A stretch of 64,000 nucleotides of DNA from V1-33 sp039795165 (lineage in GTDB: Bacteria > Verrucomicrobiota > Verrucomicrobiia > Verrucomicrobiales > V1-33): assembly GCA_039795165.1 (NCBI GenBank), contig JBDKER010000024.1:1-64000 (forward strand), written 5' to 3'. Shown in pieces: positions 44,101-52,893 of this stretch. The notes beneath the pieces were generated by a model. That model did no database searches. It was not told where the DNA came from and saw nothing but the letters and a program-made list of their open reading frames with translations. How positions within the stretch are numbered: the stretch's first letter is position 1; every line of letters begins with the position of its first letter. The position numbers and the translations under genes were made by a program.

Positions 44101-45877
44101 TCTGTCCACGCACGTGAGTTCCGGCAGAACTCGAGATGGCAGGAGTGTCGGCGAAGCTGGCCTTGCCTGCATTGGTGCCCTTCGCGGGGTCGAACATCAT
44201 GCCCCATGTGTAGCGGTACGGGCGGGCTGAGTTCGGATTGCTCGCCGAGTCGACATTGACGCCGAAGCTGTCGAGCACGAGCACAGGCATGGTTGATTCG
44301 AAGGGGCGGCCTGAATTGCGGTAATTGGAGAGGTCGGCTCCCCGGTAAACGAGACTGAGGGTTCTCGGTGGCCCCGTGATGGCACCGGTCAGAAAGACCG
44401 CGGCGCGGATGGCGACGCTGCGGTTGGATACGGCGATGGGGGTGCTGTAGAGAGTGCTGCTGGCGGTGGGGTTGGTGCCGTTGAGCGTGTAGCGGATCTG
44501 GGCGCCCGGGGTGGTGGGCGGGGCGATGACGACTGACTGGTTGGCCGTGATGAAGCCGCTGCGAAGGATTTCACCGGCGGCGTTCTGGAAGACGGGTTCC
44601 TCGGTGACCACCGAGTTGGCGCGGACGATGGTGGTGGTGGTTCCGGGAATGACTGTATTGGCGCGTCCGGGCGATGGGGCGCTCAGGTAGCCGAGTGGGT
44701 CGAAGGCGGATTTGAAGCCCGAGGTGATGTCGTCGAACTGCGGGCCGTAGGTGATTTCCGATTTGATGGTGCCGTCGGGCCGGACGATGGCGAGCCAGCC
44801 GCCCTCACCGGCGAGGGTGAAATTCGTGTGGGCGTGGGCGGCGTTGGTGCGGTTCTTGCCTGAGGCGAAGACGTAGGTGAAGCCGTTGGCGGGGAGGTTG
44901 ACGCTAGGGAACGGCCATTTCCTGAGATTGGCGGGGTCGTTGGTGAGGAACCATCCGGCCATGGACTGGACGGCGGGCTGGCCGTTGTAGATTTCGATCC
45001 AGTCCGGGTGGTCGCCGTCGTCGTCTTCGATATTGTCGCGGTTCCGGGCGAGGAATTCCCAGATGGCGGGTCCGTTGGTGAATAGTGGGTCGAGGGCGGT
45101 GGTACTGATGGAGAGGTTATCGATGGCGATGTCAGCGAGTCCGGTGTCGGTGGTGCGGCTACTGAAGGCGAAGCGGTCGGTGGCGGCAGGGATGAAGCCC
45201 GGGGTGGCAAGGTTTTCGCAGATGACGGCATTATTCCATGAGATGTCGAGGCCCTGAGCGTCCCATGTGATGGAGACGGGGCGGAAGGTGGCGGGTCCTG
45301 CGGAGGAATTGTCGATGAGGAAGGCGGAGGGGAAGTCCGAGGCCTTGAAGTCGCCGATGCGGGTACCGTTGGCATAGACTTCGATGGCGCGGACTTCGCC
45401 GCCATTGTCCTTGAGGTCCCAGCCGATGGTGAGGCCATTGGCCATTGGAAAGCCGGTTTCGCCGTTTCCGGCGTTGCCGGGGATGGCACCGAAGTTGAAG
45501 GAGAATCCTTCGCCGATGAGGGCAGGGTCGGAGGTGGGGGCCGAGAGGGCGAGGTCGAAGGTGGCAGTGAAGGCGCTGACGACGCGGCCGGTGTCGATGA
45601 CCGGCATGAGGAGTCGCGCGGCGGTGGAGGTGGTGCCTGCGGGAGGGGTGGCGGTAGCGAGGAGCAGGGAGTTGCTGCGGACGGTGATGATGCTGGCATT
45701 GAAGACGCTGTTGGCGATCCCGTAGACCGCGCTGCCGTCGGGCATGGTGGTGGTGCCGTCCGGGAGGGTATAGGTCTGGGGACCGCCGGTGGCCGGGAAC
45801 GTTCCGGCGCGGGCCGAAGAGACTGCGGCGGCGAGGCAGACGCAGCGGCAGAGAGACGCAAAAAGGGATGGGCTCAT
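41123..45877 (-). CDS. Giant exported CotH-kinase-family protein with lamin-tail and lectin-like domains
   Basis: About 1584 residues from MSPSLFASLCRCVCLAAAVS (signal peptide; ATG at 45901 is an alternative). Domains in order: a lectin-like beta sandwich (about 25-265), a lamin-tail domain with PDWIEIYNG near 290, a chitobiase-like strand GAQIRYTLNGTNPTASST near 455, and the CotH kinase domain (about 530-950). The last has YRGIYLLVEKIKRS near 677 and WDYNLAGGNANYLGG near 820 as metal/ATP-site candidates. A beta-sandwich module follows (about 1060-1235) with DDGAVVWLNGTEAV, then a second lamin-tail domain (LAISEIMYNPAPP, NNFEYIEFLNIG). CotH proteins phosphorylate partner proteins in spores and other surfaces; the target here is unknown. 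Confidence 0.87.
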   Translation of the reverse strand: MSPSLFASLCRCVCLAAAVSSARAGTFPATGGPQTYTLPDGTTTMPDGSAVYGIANSVFNASIITVRSNSLLLATATPPAGTTSTAARLLMPVIDTGRVVSAFTATFDLALSAPTSDPALIGEGFSFNFGAIPGNAGNGETGFPMANGLTIGWDLKDNGGEVRAIEVYANGTRIGDFKASDFPSAFLIDNSSAGPATFRPVSITWDAQGLDISWNNAVICENLATPGFIPAATDRFAFSSRTTDTGLADIAIDNLSISTTALDPLFTNGPAIWEFLARNRDNIEDDDGDHPDWIEIYNGQPAVQSMAGWFLTNDPANLRKWPFPSVNLPANGFTYVFASGKNRTNAAHAHTNFTLAGEGGWLAIVRPDGTIKSEITYGPQFDDITSGFKSAFDPLGYLSAPSPGRANTVIPGTTTTIVRANSVVTEEPVFQNAAGEILRSGFITANQSVVIAPPTTPGAQIRYTLNGTNPTASSTLYSTPIAVSNRSVAIRAAVFLTGAITGPPRTLSLVYRGADLSNYRNSGRPFESTMPVLVLDSFGVNVDSASNPNSARPYRYTWGMMFDPAKGTNAGKASFADTPAISSSAGTHVRGQTSSDFPQRPYALEWWNSEDKDKDVETLGMPADSDWVLYSPFNEETLMRNAVVYNSMFQWEGQGAGMRCRLVEVFFNQSADTLSYADYRGIYLLVEKIKRSSSRVDIEKLNEEVTDPALITGGYLWKKDKPPQVYTISTTTSGPWGAQTYEVTEPNILSTPQKNWLQTHVQQFESALYAGTWQDPANGWRKFADPASFADNLLWVEAFKQIDGYRISTYFHKSRAGKIEARPAWDYNLAGGNANYLGGENPSGWYYAHLSGGNLPYWPRLLQDPGYVREQWDRYWAARRSALSTANINALIDQFSAEIRSNDPRDVRNTSRPANPPSGGTPDFDTPGSRHFSKNQTLGVYNWPNANNFALRQTFQSEVEFFREWMRQRLEWMEFLSMDGSASLVKMRAPNFHDHATRQQTYRGNVPAGWQLAIADQDALANSTIFYTLNGPDPRTASGAADPSALQLTGSSTTMATLINATDPWKYSASLTAYPAAQGTTPWSAVAYNDSSWASGATPIGYGESGLATTLTTAVPTSGANQVTCFRRTFTIADPSSVYELIMELAADDGAVVWLNGTEAVRCNMPYAPATINFASRSNGVLDGIADGEAEATLVPYRLPKELLVAGSNTIAVEVHQFQYGSSGNTTAINDMRFSMRLKASTVTWPATPITLNTPGIQTVRARVRSGSSWSPISVGTYTVGTLPASAANLAISEIMYNPAPPTAAETAATGATRANNFEYIEFLNIGPNPIDLTDLRISDAIQMDFSTIPLAARILMPGARGIIVENRDGFLSRYPSAAPFVLAEWTSGNLRNEGETLTLTTGSGGTVVRTLTWSSASPWPPLAGYPRIEPGGPDFSIVLSHPEDSPDHALAINWRSSGSSRGNPGSSGTTTPPPDGSTDSNSNGYPDFAEWAMGPGNFPSAGPEIHTPPGGTPNTYLFLRIPRSGSADAEITAEASNDLSAWSTNDLTDLGLESDGLREFRVFRSTQPIGSHARFYLRARMGR

Positions 45878-45998
45878 GATCGGGGGGGATTCGCGGAGCA
45901 TTAGACACTATCGCAGGGGGGCGGAAAAGCTAAATCCGTGGGGATGGGGGGTGCATGGTTGTTCTTGACCCCGTCGGTGCGGCGGGGTACGCGGCGTC

Positions 45999-46958
45999 AT
46001 GAAAGTTCTTGTTACCGGGGGAGCCGGGTTCATTGGATCGCATACCGTTGAGCGTCTGCTGGCGCGTGGGGCCGAGGTGACGGTGCTCGATGAATTCAAT
46101 GATTACTATGATCCGGCGGTGAAGCGGGCCAATGTGGAAGCGTTCGGGGGAGCCGCGGAAGTGGTCGAGGGCGACATCCGGGACCGTGGGTTGGTGGATC
46201 GGCTTTTTGCGGAGCGGAAATTCGATACGGTGGTGCATCTGGCGGCGCGGGCGGGGGTGCGGCCGTCGATTCAGGAACCGGAATTGTATCTGTCGGTGAA
46301 CATCAACGGTACGTTTCATCTGCTCGAGGCCGCGCGGAAGGCGGGGACGGAGCGATTTGTCTTTGCGAGCAGTTCGTCCGTGTACGGGATCAACCAGAAG
46401 GTGCCCTTTGCGGAGACCGATCTGATTGTGAACACGATTTCGCCGTATGCGATGACCAAGATGGCGGGCGAGCAGCTGTGTTCGAACTACACCAATCTGT
46501 ATGGTATCCGGACGGTGTGTCTGCGGTTCTTCACGGTCTATGGTCCGCGGCAGCGGCCCGACCTTGCGATTTCGAAGTTCACGAAGCTGATTGATGAAGG
46601 CAAACGGGTGCCCCGCTATGGGGATGGATCGACGGCGCGGGACTACACGTACATTGACGACATCGTAGGTGGGATCATGGCATCGGTCGATTACGCCGGG
46701 GCACCGTTTGAGATTTTCAATCTGGGCGGCAGTCAGACCACGAAGCTGAGCGAGTTGATCGTGGCGGTGGAGCGGGCGCTCGGGAAGGAAGCGGTCATTG
46801 AGAATCTTCCACTGCAGCCCGGAGATGTGCCGCTGACCTATGCGGACGTGAGCAAGGCGAAAGCCCTGCTGGGGTATGCGCCGCACACGCCGGTGAGCGA
46901 GGGAATACCGAAATTCGTGGCATGGTACCGTGAAATGAAGGAGAAGCTGCAGCGTTGA
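45999..46958 (+). CDS. NAD-dependent nucleotide-sugar epimerase (UDP-glucuronate 4-epimerase-like)
   Basis: 319 residues of the extended short-chain dehydrogenase type. VTGGAGFIGSHTVERLL binds NAD; FASSSSVYG and SPYAMTK supply the catalytic Ser, Tyr and Lys; RFFTVYGPRQRPDLAISKFT is typical of GalE/UDP-glucuronate epimerases. It would supply a sugar nucleotide for envelope polysaccharide. The stop lies one base before the start of the M20 peptidase gene, so the two are translationally close although no shared pathway is obvious. Confidence 0.88.
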   Translation: MKVLVTGGAGFIGSHTVERLLARGAEVTVLDEFNDYYDPAVKRANVEAFGGAAEVVEGDIRDRGLVDRLFAERKFDTVVHLAARAGVRPSIQEPELYLSVNINGTFHLLEAARKAGTERFVFASSSSVYGINQKVPFAETDLIVNTISPYAMTKMAGEQLCSNYTNLYGIRTVCLRFFTVYGPRQRPDLAISKFTKLIDEGKRVPRYGDGSTARDYTYIDDIVGGIMASVDYAGAPFEIFNLGGSQTTKLSELIVAVERALGKEAVIENLPLQPGDVPLTYADVSKAKALLGYAPHTPVSEGIPKFVAWYREMKEKLQR

Positions 46959-46959
46959 A

Positions 46960-48105
46960 ATGGCCATGTCCTCCCGGGTTGTCAGGATTCTGCGTGATCT
47001 GATTGCCATACCGAGTGTGAACCCGGATGGCGAATCGGAGGCTGGGCATGCAGGGGAACTGGAATGTGCGCGGTATGCGGGAGAATTCTGCCGGAGGCTG
47101 GGGGCTGCGGTGGTTTACGAGGAAGTGCTGCCGGGCCGGCCGAATGTGGTGGCGCGGTTTCCGTCGGATGGGCGGGCGGGGAAGCCGAGGGTGCTGTTTG
47201 CTCCGCACACGGATACGGTCAGTGTGGCTGGGATGGTGATTGATCCCTTTGGGGCGGAACTGCGGGATGGTCGGGTCTGGGGACGGGGGGCGTGCGATAC
47301 GAAGGGGACGATGGCGGCCATGCTGGCGGCGCTGGAGGAGATTGGGCCAGCGGTGGCGGGGTTGGGGGCTGAGGTTACCTTTGCGGGGCTCATGGGGGAG
47401 GAAACGAGGCAGCATGGGTCGCGGCATTTCGCGCGCGAGCATGCCGGGGAGTATGATTTTGCGGTGGTGGGAGAGCCTACGGGCTGCCGGGCGGTGCACA
47501 CGCACAAGGGTTCGTGGTGGCTGCGGCTGCGGACGGCTGGGGTGGCGGTGCATGGGTCCACGCCGGAGCGGGGAGTGAACGCGGTGACGAAGATGCTTCC
47601 GGTAGTGGCTGCGCTGGACGGCCGTTTCCGGGAACGTCTGGCTGCTCCGGAGTTTCGGCATGAGGTGCTGGGTGACAGCACCATCAACATCGGGATGATC
47701 CGCGGGGGGACGCGGACGAACATTGTGCCGGACGAATGCACGGTCTGGCTGGACCTGCGGTTCACGCCTGCAGCGCATCGTTATGGGGTGCCGCGGATGC
47801 TGGATGAATTTCTGGCGGAGGAAGGTTTCAGCGGACTGGTGACGATTGATGCCGATCCCTGCTGTGCGCCGCTGGAGACCGATGCCGGGCATCCGCTGGT
47901 GCGGAAACTGGCGGCGGCGGGCCAAGGCACGGCCGGGGCGACATGGTTCTGCGACGCGCTCTGGCTCGCAGAGATCGGGGGGATTCCTTCCGTGGCGGCC
48001 GGGCCAGGGGACATTGCCCAGGCCCACACGGCTGACGAATGGGTCGGGGTGGCTGAACTTGAGGAAGGCGTGGGCTTCTACCGGAGATTCCTCGAATCGG
48101 TCTGA
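46960..48105 (+). CDS. M20-family metallopeptidase/deacylase (ArgE/DapE-like)
   Basis: 381 residues with the M20 di-zinc motifs: LFAPHTDTVS (first His/Asp), GRGACDTKGTMAAML (bridging Asp), GLMGEETRQHG (catalytic Glu pair), VVGEPTGCRAVHTHKGSWW and a final AQAHTADEWV. A dimerisation lid lies between (about 175-285). The family removes acyl groups or cleaves short peptides, such as acetylornithine, succinyl-diaminopimelate or dipeptides; which applies here is undetermined. Two possible starts (46960 and 46966) differ by two residues. Confidence 0.85.
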   Translation: MAMSSRVVRILRDLIAIPSVNPDGESEAGHAGELECARYAGEFCRRLGAAVVYEEVLPGRPNVVARFPSDGRAGKPRVLFAPHTDTVSVAGMVIDPFGAELRDGRVWGRGACDTKGTMAAMLAALEEIGPAVAGLGAEVTFAGLMGEETRQHGSRHFAREHAGEYDFAVVGEPTGCRAVHTHKGSWWLRLRTAGVAVHGSTPERGVNAVTKMLPVVAALDGRFRERLAAPEFRHEVLGDSTINIGMIRGGTRTNIVPDECTVWLDLRFTPAAHRYGVPRMLDEFLAEEGFSGLVTIDADPCCAPLETDAGHPLVRKLAAAGQGTAGATWFCDALWLAEIGGIPSVAAGPGDIAQAHTADEWVGVAELEEGVGFYRRFLESV

Positions 48106-48211
48106 GGCCGCTGGCCTTGCCGGTTTCCCGCTGAGACGGAATATTTTCTGATTCCCCGCAGGGCGGAATGCTGACAGGATGGGCGGGAAATTCCGAAAAA
48201 CCAATCCTGCC

Positions 48212-49147
48212 ATGAACCGACGTCAGATCCTTTCCTCGCTTCCGTTTGCTGCTGCCGCTGCGGCGGCCCATCCAGTCATCGCGGAGGAGAAGGCGGCCGC
48301 GGTGGCGCGGCGGCCACTGCGCATTGGGGTTTCGACGTATTCGTTCTGGCATTTTGACGAGAAGACCGACACATGGCGGTCGATGGAGAAGTGTCTGGAG
48401 GCGGCGGCGGACATGGGATTTGACGGTCTTGAGGTGCTGCAGGTGCAGATGCTGGACACGTCGCCGGCGGCGCTGCGGAAGATCAAGCAGCGGGCCTTCA
48501 CGCTGGGGCTGGACCTGATGGGTTTTTCGACGCACCAGGGATTCTGCTCGCCGGATGCGCAGAAGCGGGACGACAATATTCTGAAGACCACGCAGTACCT
48601 GGAGCAGGCATATGACCTTGGGATTCCGACGATCCGGGTGAATACGGGACGCTGGGGGACGAGCAAGAATTTCGATGAGCTAATGGCGAACCGCGGCATT
48701 GAGCCACGGCTCGAGGGGTACACGGACGACGATGGGTTCAAGTGGGTCATCGACAGTTTCGAGCGGCTCGTGCCCGAGGCCGAGAAGCGCGGGGTGGTGA
48801 TGGGGCTGGAGAATCACTGGGGACTCGGGATTTCGGCTGAGGGCGTTCTGCGGATTGTGGAGGCCATCAAGTCGCCCTGGCTGAAGGTGACTCTCGACAC
48901 CGGGAATTTCCTTGAGGATCCTTATGACCGGCTCAGGAAGCTGGCTCCGCATGCTGTGCTGCTGCAGGCGAAGACATATTACGGTGGCGGGCTGTGGTAC
49001 TCGCTGGATCTCGATTATGGACGAATTGCCGAACTAATGCGCGAGGCTGGCTACCGTGGGTATGTTTCGCTGGAAATGGAAGGCAAGGAAGATCCGCTCA
49101 CGGCTGTTCCGAAGAGTCTTGCCCTGCTGCGCAAGCATTTCTCGTGA
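48212..49147 (+). CDS. Exported sugar-phosphate isomerase/epimerase-like TIM barrel (AP-endonuclease 2 family fold)
   Basis: 311 residues from MNRRQILSSLPFAAAAAAAH, a short NRRQ-type, Tat-like leader. The fold is a xylose-isomerase-like barrel: IGVSTYSFWHFDEK, FDGLEVLQVQM, PTIRVNTGRWG, VVMGLENHWG, LKVTLDTGNF and YRGYVSLEMEGKEDPL provide the Glu, Asp, His and Glu metal ligands. Such proteins isomerise or epimerise sugars in many PVC bacteria. Four bases separate it from the sugar kinase gene, suggesting joint carbohydrate catabolism, although the leader predicts different compartments. Confidence 0.85.
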   Translation: MNRRQILSSLPFAAAAAAAHPVIAEEKAAAVARRPLRIGVSTYSFWHFDEKTDTWRSMEKCLEAAADMGFDGLEVLQVQMLDTSPAALRKIKQRAFTLGLDLMGFSTHQGFCSPDAQKRDDNILKTTQYLEQAYDLGIPTIRVNTGRWGTSKNFDELMANRGIEPRLEGYTDDDGFKWVIDSFERLVPEAEKRGVVMGLENHWGLGISAEGVLRIVEAIKSPWLKVTLDTGNFLEDPYDRLRKLAPHAVLLQAKTYYGGGLWYSLDLDYGRIAELMREAGYRGYVSLEMEGKEDPLTAVPKSLALLRKHFS

Positions 49148-49151
49148 GCCT

Positions 49152-50231
49152 GTGAGTGATCGGAACGACGACCGGGCGGTCCGACCGAGGCTGGTGACGC
49201 TCGGCGAAGTCATGGCGCGGCTGGCGACCGTGGGTCACCGCCGTCTTGTGCAGACTGTGCCCGGGGTGCTCGAAGTGAGTCCGGCGGGAGCGGAAGCGAA
49301 TGTGGCTGCGGGTTTTGTGCAGCTGGGCGGCGAAGCCGTCTTTGTTTCGGTGCTGCCCCGGCATGGTCTGGCCGACGGAATCGTGGCGCACCTGCGCGGC
49401 GTGGGGGTGGACACGCGGCAGATCGTGCGCACGGAAGACGGCAGGCTGGGCCTGATTTTTCTGGAACCCGGCAGCGGGGCGCGTCCGGCGCAGGTGATTT
49501 ACGACCGCGCGGGATCGTCCTTTGCGGAGGCCGCGGCATCGCTCTGGAACTGGGAGGAAGTGTTCCGCGGGGCGAGTGGGTTTCATCTTTCCGGAGTGAC
49601 GCCGGCCATTTCGCAGTCCGCCGCATCACTGGCGCGCGAGGCGGTCCGTCAGGCCGTGGCGCGCCGCGTTCCGGTTTCGTTCGACATGAATTTCCGGAGT
49701 CGGCTCTGGCAATGGGAAGCGGGGACGGCGGGCCGGGAACTGGCGTCGCGGGTCGTGTGGGAACTGCTCCCGGACGTCCGTCTGTTCCTTGGCGGGCCCG
49801 ACGATGTGGAGATGCTGACGGGGCGTGCGGTGCCGCCGGGGGCGGGGCAGCATGAGGCGGCGGCCCGGCTGCTGGCATCGTGCTGGCCGGGGCTGCAGCA
49901 CGTGGCCATGCTGCGGCGCGAGGCCATCTCGGCCACGCATCAGCGGCTTGGTGCGATTCTTCTCGATACTGCCAGCGGGGTCTGTCATGAACTGCCGCAG
50001 TGGCACGACATGGAATCGGTCGTCGACCGCCTTGGTGGAGGCGATGCCTTTGCGGCTGGGCTGCTTTTTGCGCTGGGTGATGCGGAGTTGCGGGAACCGG
50101 GACAGGCGCTGGCGTTTGCGGCCGCGGTTTCCTGTCTGGCGCACACTGTGCCGGGGGATTTTGCAATGGTGAGCCGGGCGGAGGCCGAGGCTCTTGCTTC
50201 GGGTTCCGGGGGCGGTCGGGTGGGCCGCTGA
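49152..50231 (+). CDS. PfkB-family carbohydrate kinase (2-keto-3-deoxygluconate kinase-like)
   Basis: 359 residues if translation starts at the GTG at 49152 (MSDRNDDRAVRPRLVTLGEV), four bases after the upstream stop. Upstream in-frame ATGs lie inside the preceding gene. PfkB signatures are SPAGAEANVAAGFVQLGG near the N terminus and DRLGGGDAFAAGLLFAL with the catalytic Asp near residue 297. LGEVMARLATVGHRRLVQTV is typical of KDG kinases. It phosphorylates a keto-sugar acid or related sugar with ATP. Its gene ends three bases from the convergent recN stop. Confidence 0.87.
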   Translation: MSDRNDDRAVRPRLVTLGEVMARLATVGHRRLVQTVPGVLEVSPAGAEANVAAGFVQLGGEAVFVSVLPRHGLADGIVAHLRGVGVDTRQIVRTEDGRLGLIFLEPGSGARPAQVIYDRAGSSFAEAAASLWNWEEVFRGASGFHLSGVTPAISQSAASLAREAVRQAVARRVPVSFDMNFRSRLWQWEAGTAGRELASRVVWELLPDVRLFLGGPDDVEMLTGRAVPPGAGQHEAAARLLASCWPGLQHVAMLRREAISATHQRLGAILLDTASGVCHELPQWHDMESVVDRLGGGDAFAAGLLFALGDAELREPGQALAFAAAVSCLAHTVPGDFAMVSRAEAEALASGSGGGRVGR

Positions 50232-50234
50232 ATG

Positions 50235-51896
50235 CTAATCTCCACCGGCGAGGAGGCTGACGGCGTGGGCCCGGGCGCTGGCGGCGCGTCCGCCGAGCAT
50301 GCGGGTGATTTCGCTGATGCGGTCGTCTCCCTCGACGAGGGTGAGTTCGCTGTGGGTGCGGCCGTCGCTGACGACTTTGCTGACGAGGTAATGGGACGAC
50401 GCGAGGGCTGCCACCTGAGGCATGTGCGTGATCGAGATGATCTGGTGGCTGGCTCCCAGTTCGCGCATTTTCCGTCCGACTGCGGCGGCGATTTCGCCGC
50501 CGACATTGGCATCGATTTCGTCGAAGACGAGCAGCGGGATATCGTCCTCCGCAGCGAGGGCGCTTTTGACGGCGAGCATGACGCGGCTCATTTCTCCGGA
50601 GGAAGCGATGACGCGCAGGGGTTTGGCCGGCTCGCCGGGATTCGGGGCGAACATGAATTCGGCTTCTTCGGTTCCGTGGGCACCTGGCTGGGGCAGCGGG
50701 TGGAGGTCCACGGTGAATTTTGCTTCGCGGAAGCCGAGGTCGGCGAGGTGGCGGCTGACTTCGCGGGCGAGGCGCGGGGCGGCTTTGCGGCGGAGCTGCG
50801 AGAGGGTGCTGGCGGCGGCATCGACGCGCGAGCGGGCTGCTGCGAGGGCAGTGGCGAGGCGTTCCAGCTCGCCGCTGCGGTCCTCCATGCGGCTGAGTTT
50901 GGCTGCGGTGGCGTCGCGGTGGTCGAGCACACGTTCGATGGATCCACCGTACTTCCGCTTCAGCGATTCGAGGAGATTGATGCGGTCCTCGAGCTCCGCG
51001 ATTTCGCGTGGGTTGGTTTCGAGGTTTTCCTGGTAGCGCCGGAGGCTGCGTTCGAGGTCCTCGAGTTCCATGAAGGCGGTTTCGAAGGGGGCCGTGATTT
51101 CCGCGGTGCTGCGGTCCGTGCGTTCGAGATCGCGGAAGACGCGTCGGAGTTCCCCCAGCTGGCCAAGGATGGTGCTGTCGCCTTCGCTGAGAAGGCCGAG
51201 CGCCTGGCCTGTAAGGTCCGCCAGTTTCGAGCTGTTGGCGGCGATGCGGTGGCGCTGGAGCAGGGGTTCCTCCTCGTCCCGGCGCGGGGCTGCGCTGTCG
51301 ATTTCCTCGAGCTGGAAGCGGAGGAGTTCGAGTTCGCGTTCCCCGGCCTGTTCCGTGCGGTTCAGATCGTCGAGTTCCTGCGCGATGCTGCGCCATGTGC
51401 GCCATGCTTCGCTGTAGGTGCCGAGGGCGGATTCCGCGGTGGCGGCGGCGTCGAGCATGGTCAGTTGGCGGTCGCGGCTATTCAGGCTCTGGTGTTCGTG
51501 CGGGCCATGGAGGTCGACAAGGTGCTGGCCGAGCGCCTTGAGGACCTGGAGGGTGGCCGGGGTGCAGTTGACGAACTGGCGGCTTGGTCCCGAGGCTGAT
51601 ATGACGCGCCGGATGATGAGTTGGCCGCCTTCGCAGGGATCGAGTCCGGCTGCGGCGAGGACGGCGTCGATGGTGCTGGTATCGGCTGGGGCGAAGACGG
51701 CTTCAATGCTGCACTGGTCCGCCCCGGTGCGGATGAGGTCGCGGTCCGCGCGTTCCCCGAGCACGAGTTTGAGGGCACCGACTATGATGGATTTGCCCGC
51801 TCCGGTTTCGCCGGTGACGCAGACGAGTCCACGTCCGAGTTCCCATGTGAGCGATTCGACGAGGGCGAGGTTGCGGAGGGACAGAGAGGCGAGCAT
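50235..51896 (-). CDS. recN: DNA repair ATPase RecN
   Basis: 553 residues, the usual RecN length, starting at MLASLSLRNLALVESLTWEL. Walker A is VTGETGAGKSII (about 27-38), the QFVNCTP and LGQHLVDLHGPHEHQSL blocks follow, a long coiled coil spans about 165-365, then the ABC signature ASSGEMSRVMLA and Walker B PLLVFDEIDANVGG, and ISITHMPQVAALA. RecN is an SMC-like protein that gathers DNA ends in double-strand break repair. It is divergent from the MBL-fold gene. Confidence 0.95.
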   Translation of the reverse strand: MLASLSLRNLALVESLTWELGRGLVCVTGETGAGKSIIVGALKLVLGERADRDLIRTGADQCSIEAVFAPADTSTIDAVLAAAGLDPCEGGQLIIRRVISASGPSRQFVNCTPATLQVLKALGQHLVDLHGPHEHQSLNSRDRQLTMLDAAATAESALGTYSEAWRTWRSIAQELDDLNRTEQAGERELELLRFQLEEIDSAAPRRDEEEPLLQRHRIAANSSKLADLTGQALGLLSEGDSTILGQLGELRRVFRDLERTDRSTAEITAPFETAFMELEDLERSLRRYQENLETNPREIAELEDRINLLESLKRKYGGSIERVLDHRDATAAKLSRMEDRSGELERLATALAAARSRVDAAASTLSQLRRKAAPRLAREVSRHLADLGFREAKFTVDLHPLPQPGAHGTEEAEFMFAPNPGEPAKPLRVIASSGEMSRVMLAVKSALAAEDDIPLLVFDEIDANVGGEIAAAVGRKMRELGASHQIISITHMPQVAALASSHYLVSKVVSDGRTHSELTLVEGDDRISEITRMLGGRAASARAHAVSLLAGGD

Positions 51897-52020
51897 GTCG
51901 GCAGAAGGGATGGCGCGGGCGACTATGGCAGGGCGGGGCAGGGAATCAAGCTGAGGACCGGGCCGCCCGCTGCAGAATCCGCCTGCAAAGCGCGGGCATC
52001 CGTGCTTCTTCCGCGCGTCC

Positions 52021-52797
52021 ATGCTTTCCCTGACATTTCTTGGCACCGGCACATCGACAGGTGTGCCCATGATTGGCTGCGACTGTGCGGTCTGCCAGTC
52101 GGAGGATCCGCGCGACCGGAGGCTGCGCTGTGCGCTGCGGATGAGTGATGGGGAAGCGGTGTGGCTGGTCGATGCGGGTCCGGATCTGCGGCAGCAGTGT
52201 CTCCGCGAGAATATCCGGAGGCTGGATGCCGTGCTCATTACGCACGCGCATGCCGATCACATCATGGGCTTCGATGAACTGCGCCGGTTCACCTTCGGAG
52301 AAGAGGAAACGCTGCCGGTTCATGCGACGCATGCGACCATGAACGACCTGCGGAGAGTGTACGAATTCGCCTTCAATGGGCTCAATCGCTACGCGGGCTA
52401 TCTGAAACCCGATCCCCGGGTTGTGGATGGACCATTCCGGATCGGAGGGACAGAGGTGACGGCCCTGCCGGTGCTGCATGGGAAGGTGGACACGTGTGGA
52501 TATCTGTTCCGCCCGGAGCATGGGCAGACGGTGGCCTATATTCCCGACTGCAAGGTGATTCCAGCGGAGACCATGGAGCTGCTGCGGGGATGCGGGGTGC
52601 TCATCGTCGATTGCCTGCGGCTGACTGCGCATCCGACGCATTTCAATGTGAGCGAGGCCCTTGCGGCGGCTGAGGCCTGCGGTGCGGGACGCGTGTGGTT
52701 CACGCATCTGAGTCATGAATTGGGGCATGCGGAATTCGAGGCCGGGCTGCCGGAACACATCCGGGTGGCCTATGACGGACTGACGCTGGAATTCTGA
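52021..52797 (+). CDS. Metallo-beta-lactamase-fold hydrolase (PhnP-like phosphodiesterase)
   Basis: 258 residues. LTFLGTGTSTGVPMIGCDC, with CAVCQSEDPRDRRLR, is the PhnP-type start; the paired Cys can bind a structural zinc. The active-site motif THAHADHIMGFDELR carries the HxHxDH ligands, with further His in LPVLHGKVDTCGY and FTHLSHELGH. PhnP hydrolyses cyclic phosphodiesters of ribose; relatives also act on cyclic nucleotides and tRNA. No phosphonate genes are nearby, so the substrate is open. Confidence 0.88.
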   Translation: MLSLTFLGTGTSTGVPMIGCDCAVCQSEDPRDRRLRCALRMSDGEAVWLVDAGPDLRQQCLRENIRRLDAVLITHAHADHIMGFDELRRFTFGEEETLPVHATHATMNDLRRVYEFAFNGLNRYAGYLKPDPRVVDGPFRIGGTEVTALPVLHGKVDTCGYLFRPEHGQTVAYIPDCKVIPAETMELLRGCGVLIVDCLRLTAHPTHFNVSEALAAAEACGAGRVWFTHLSHELGHAEFEAGLPEHIRVAYDGLTLEF

Positions 52798-52893
52798 GCG
52801 GCCTTGGCGTCGATACCCGGGCGCGGATGGAAAAGAAGTTGCCGTGGGCAGGAGGTGCCGGGCATCCTGTCCGGAAATCACGCGGGTTCGTTC

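Noticed and set aside
45964..45992. TTGACC followed 17 bases later by TACGCG upstream of the epimerase gene, resembling a sigma-70 promoter
   Set aside because: The -10 match is poor and lies only a few bases before the start codon, so it was not annotated.
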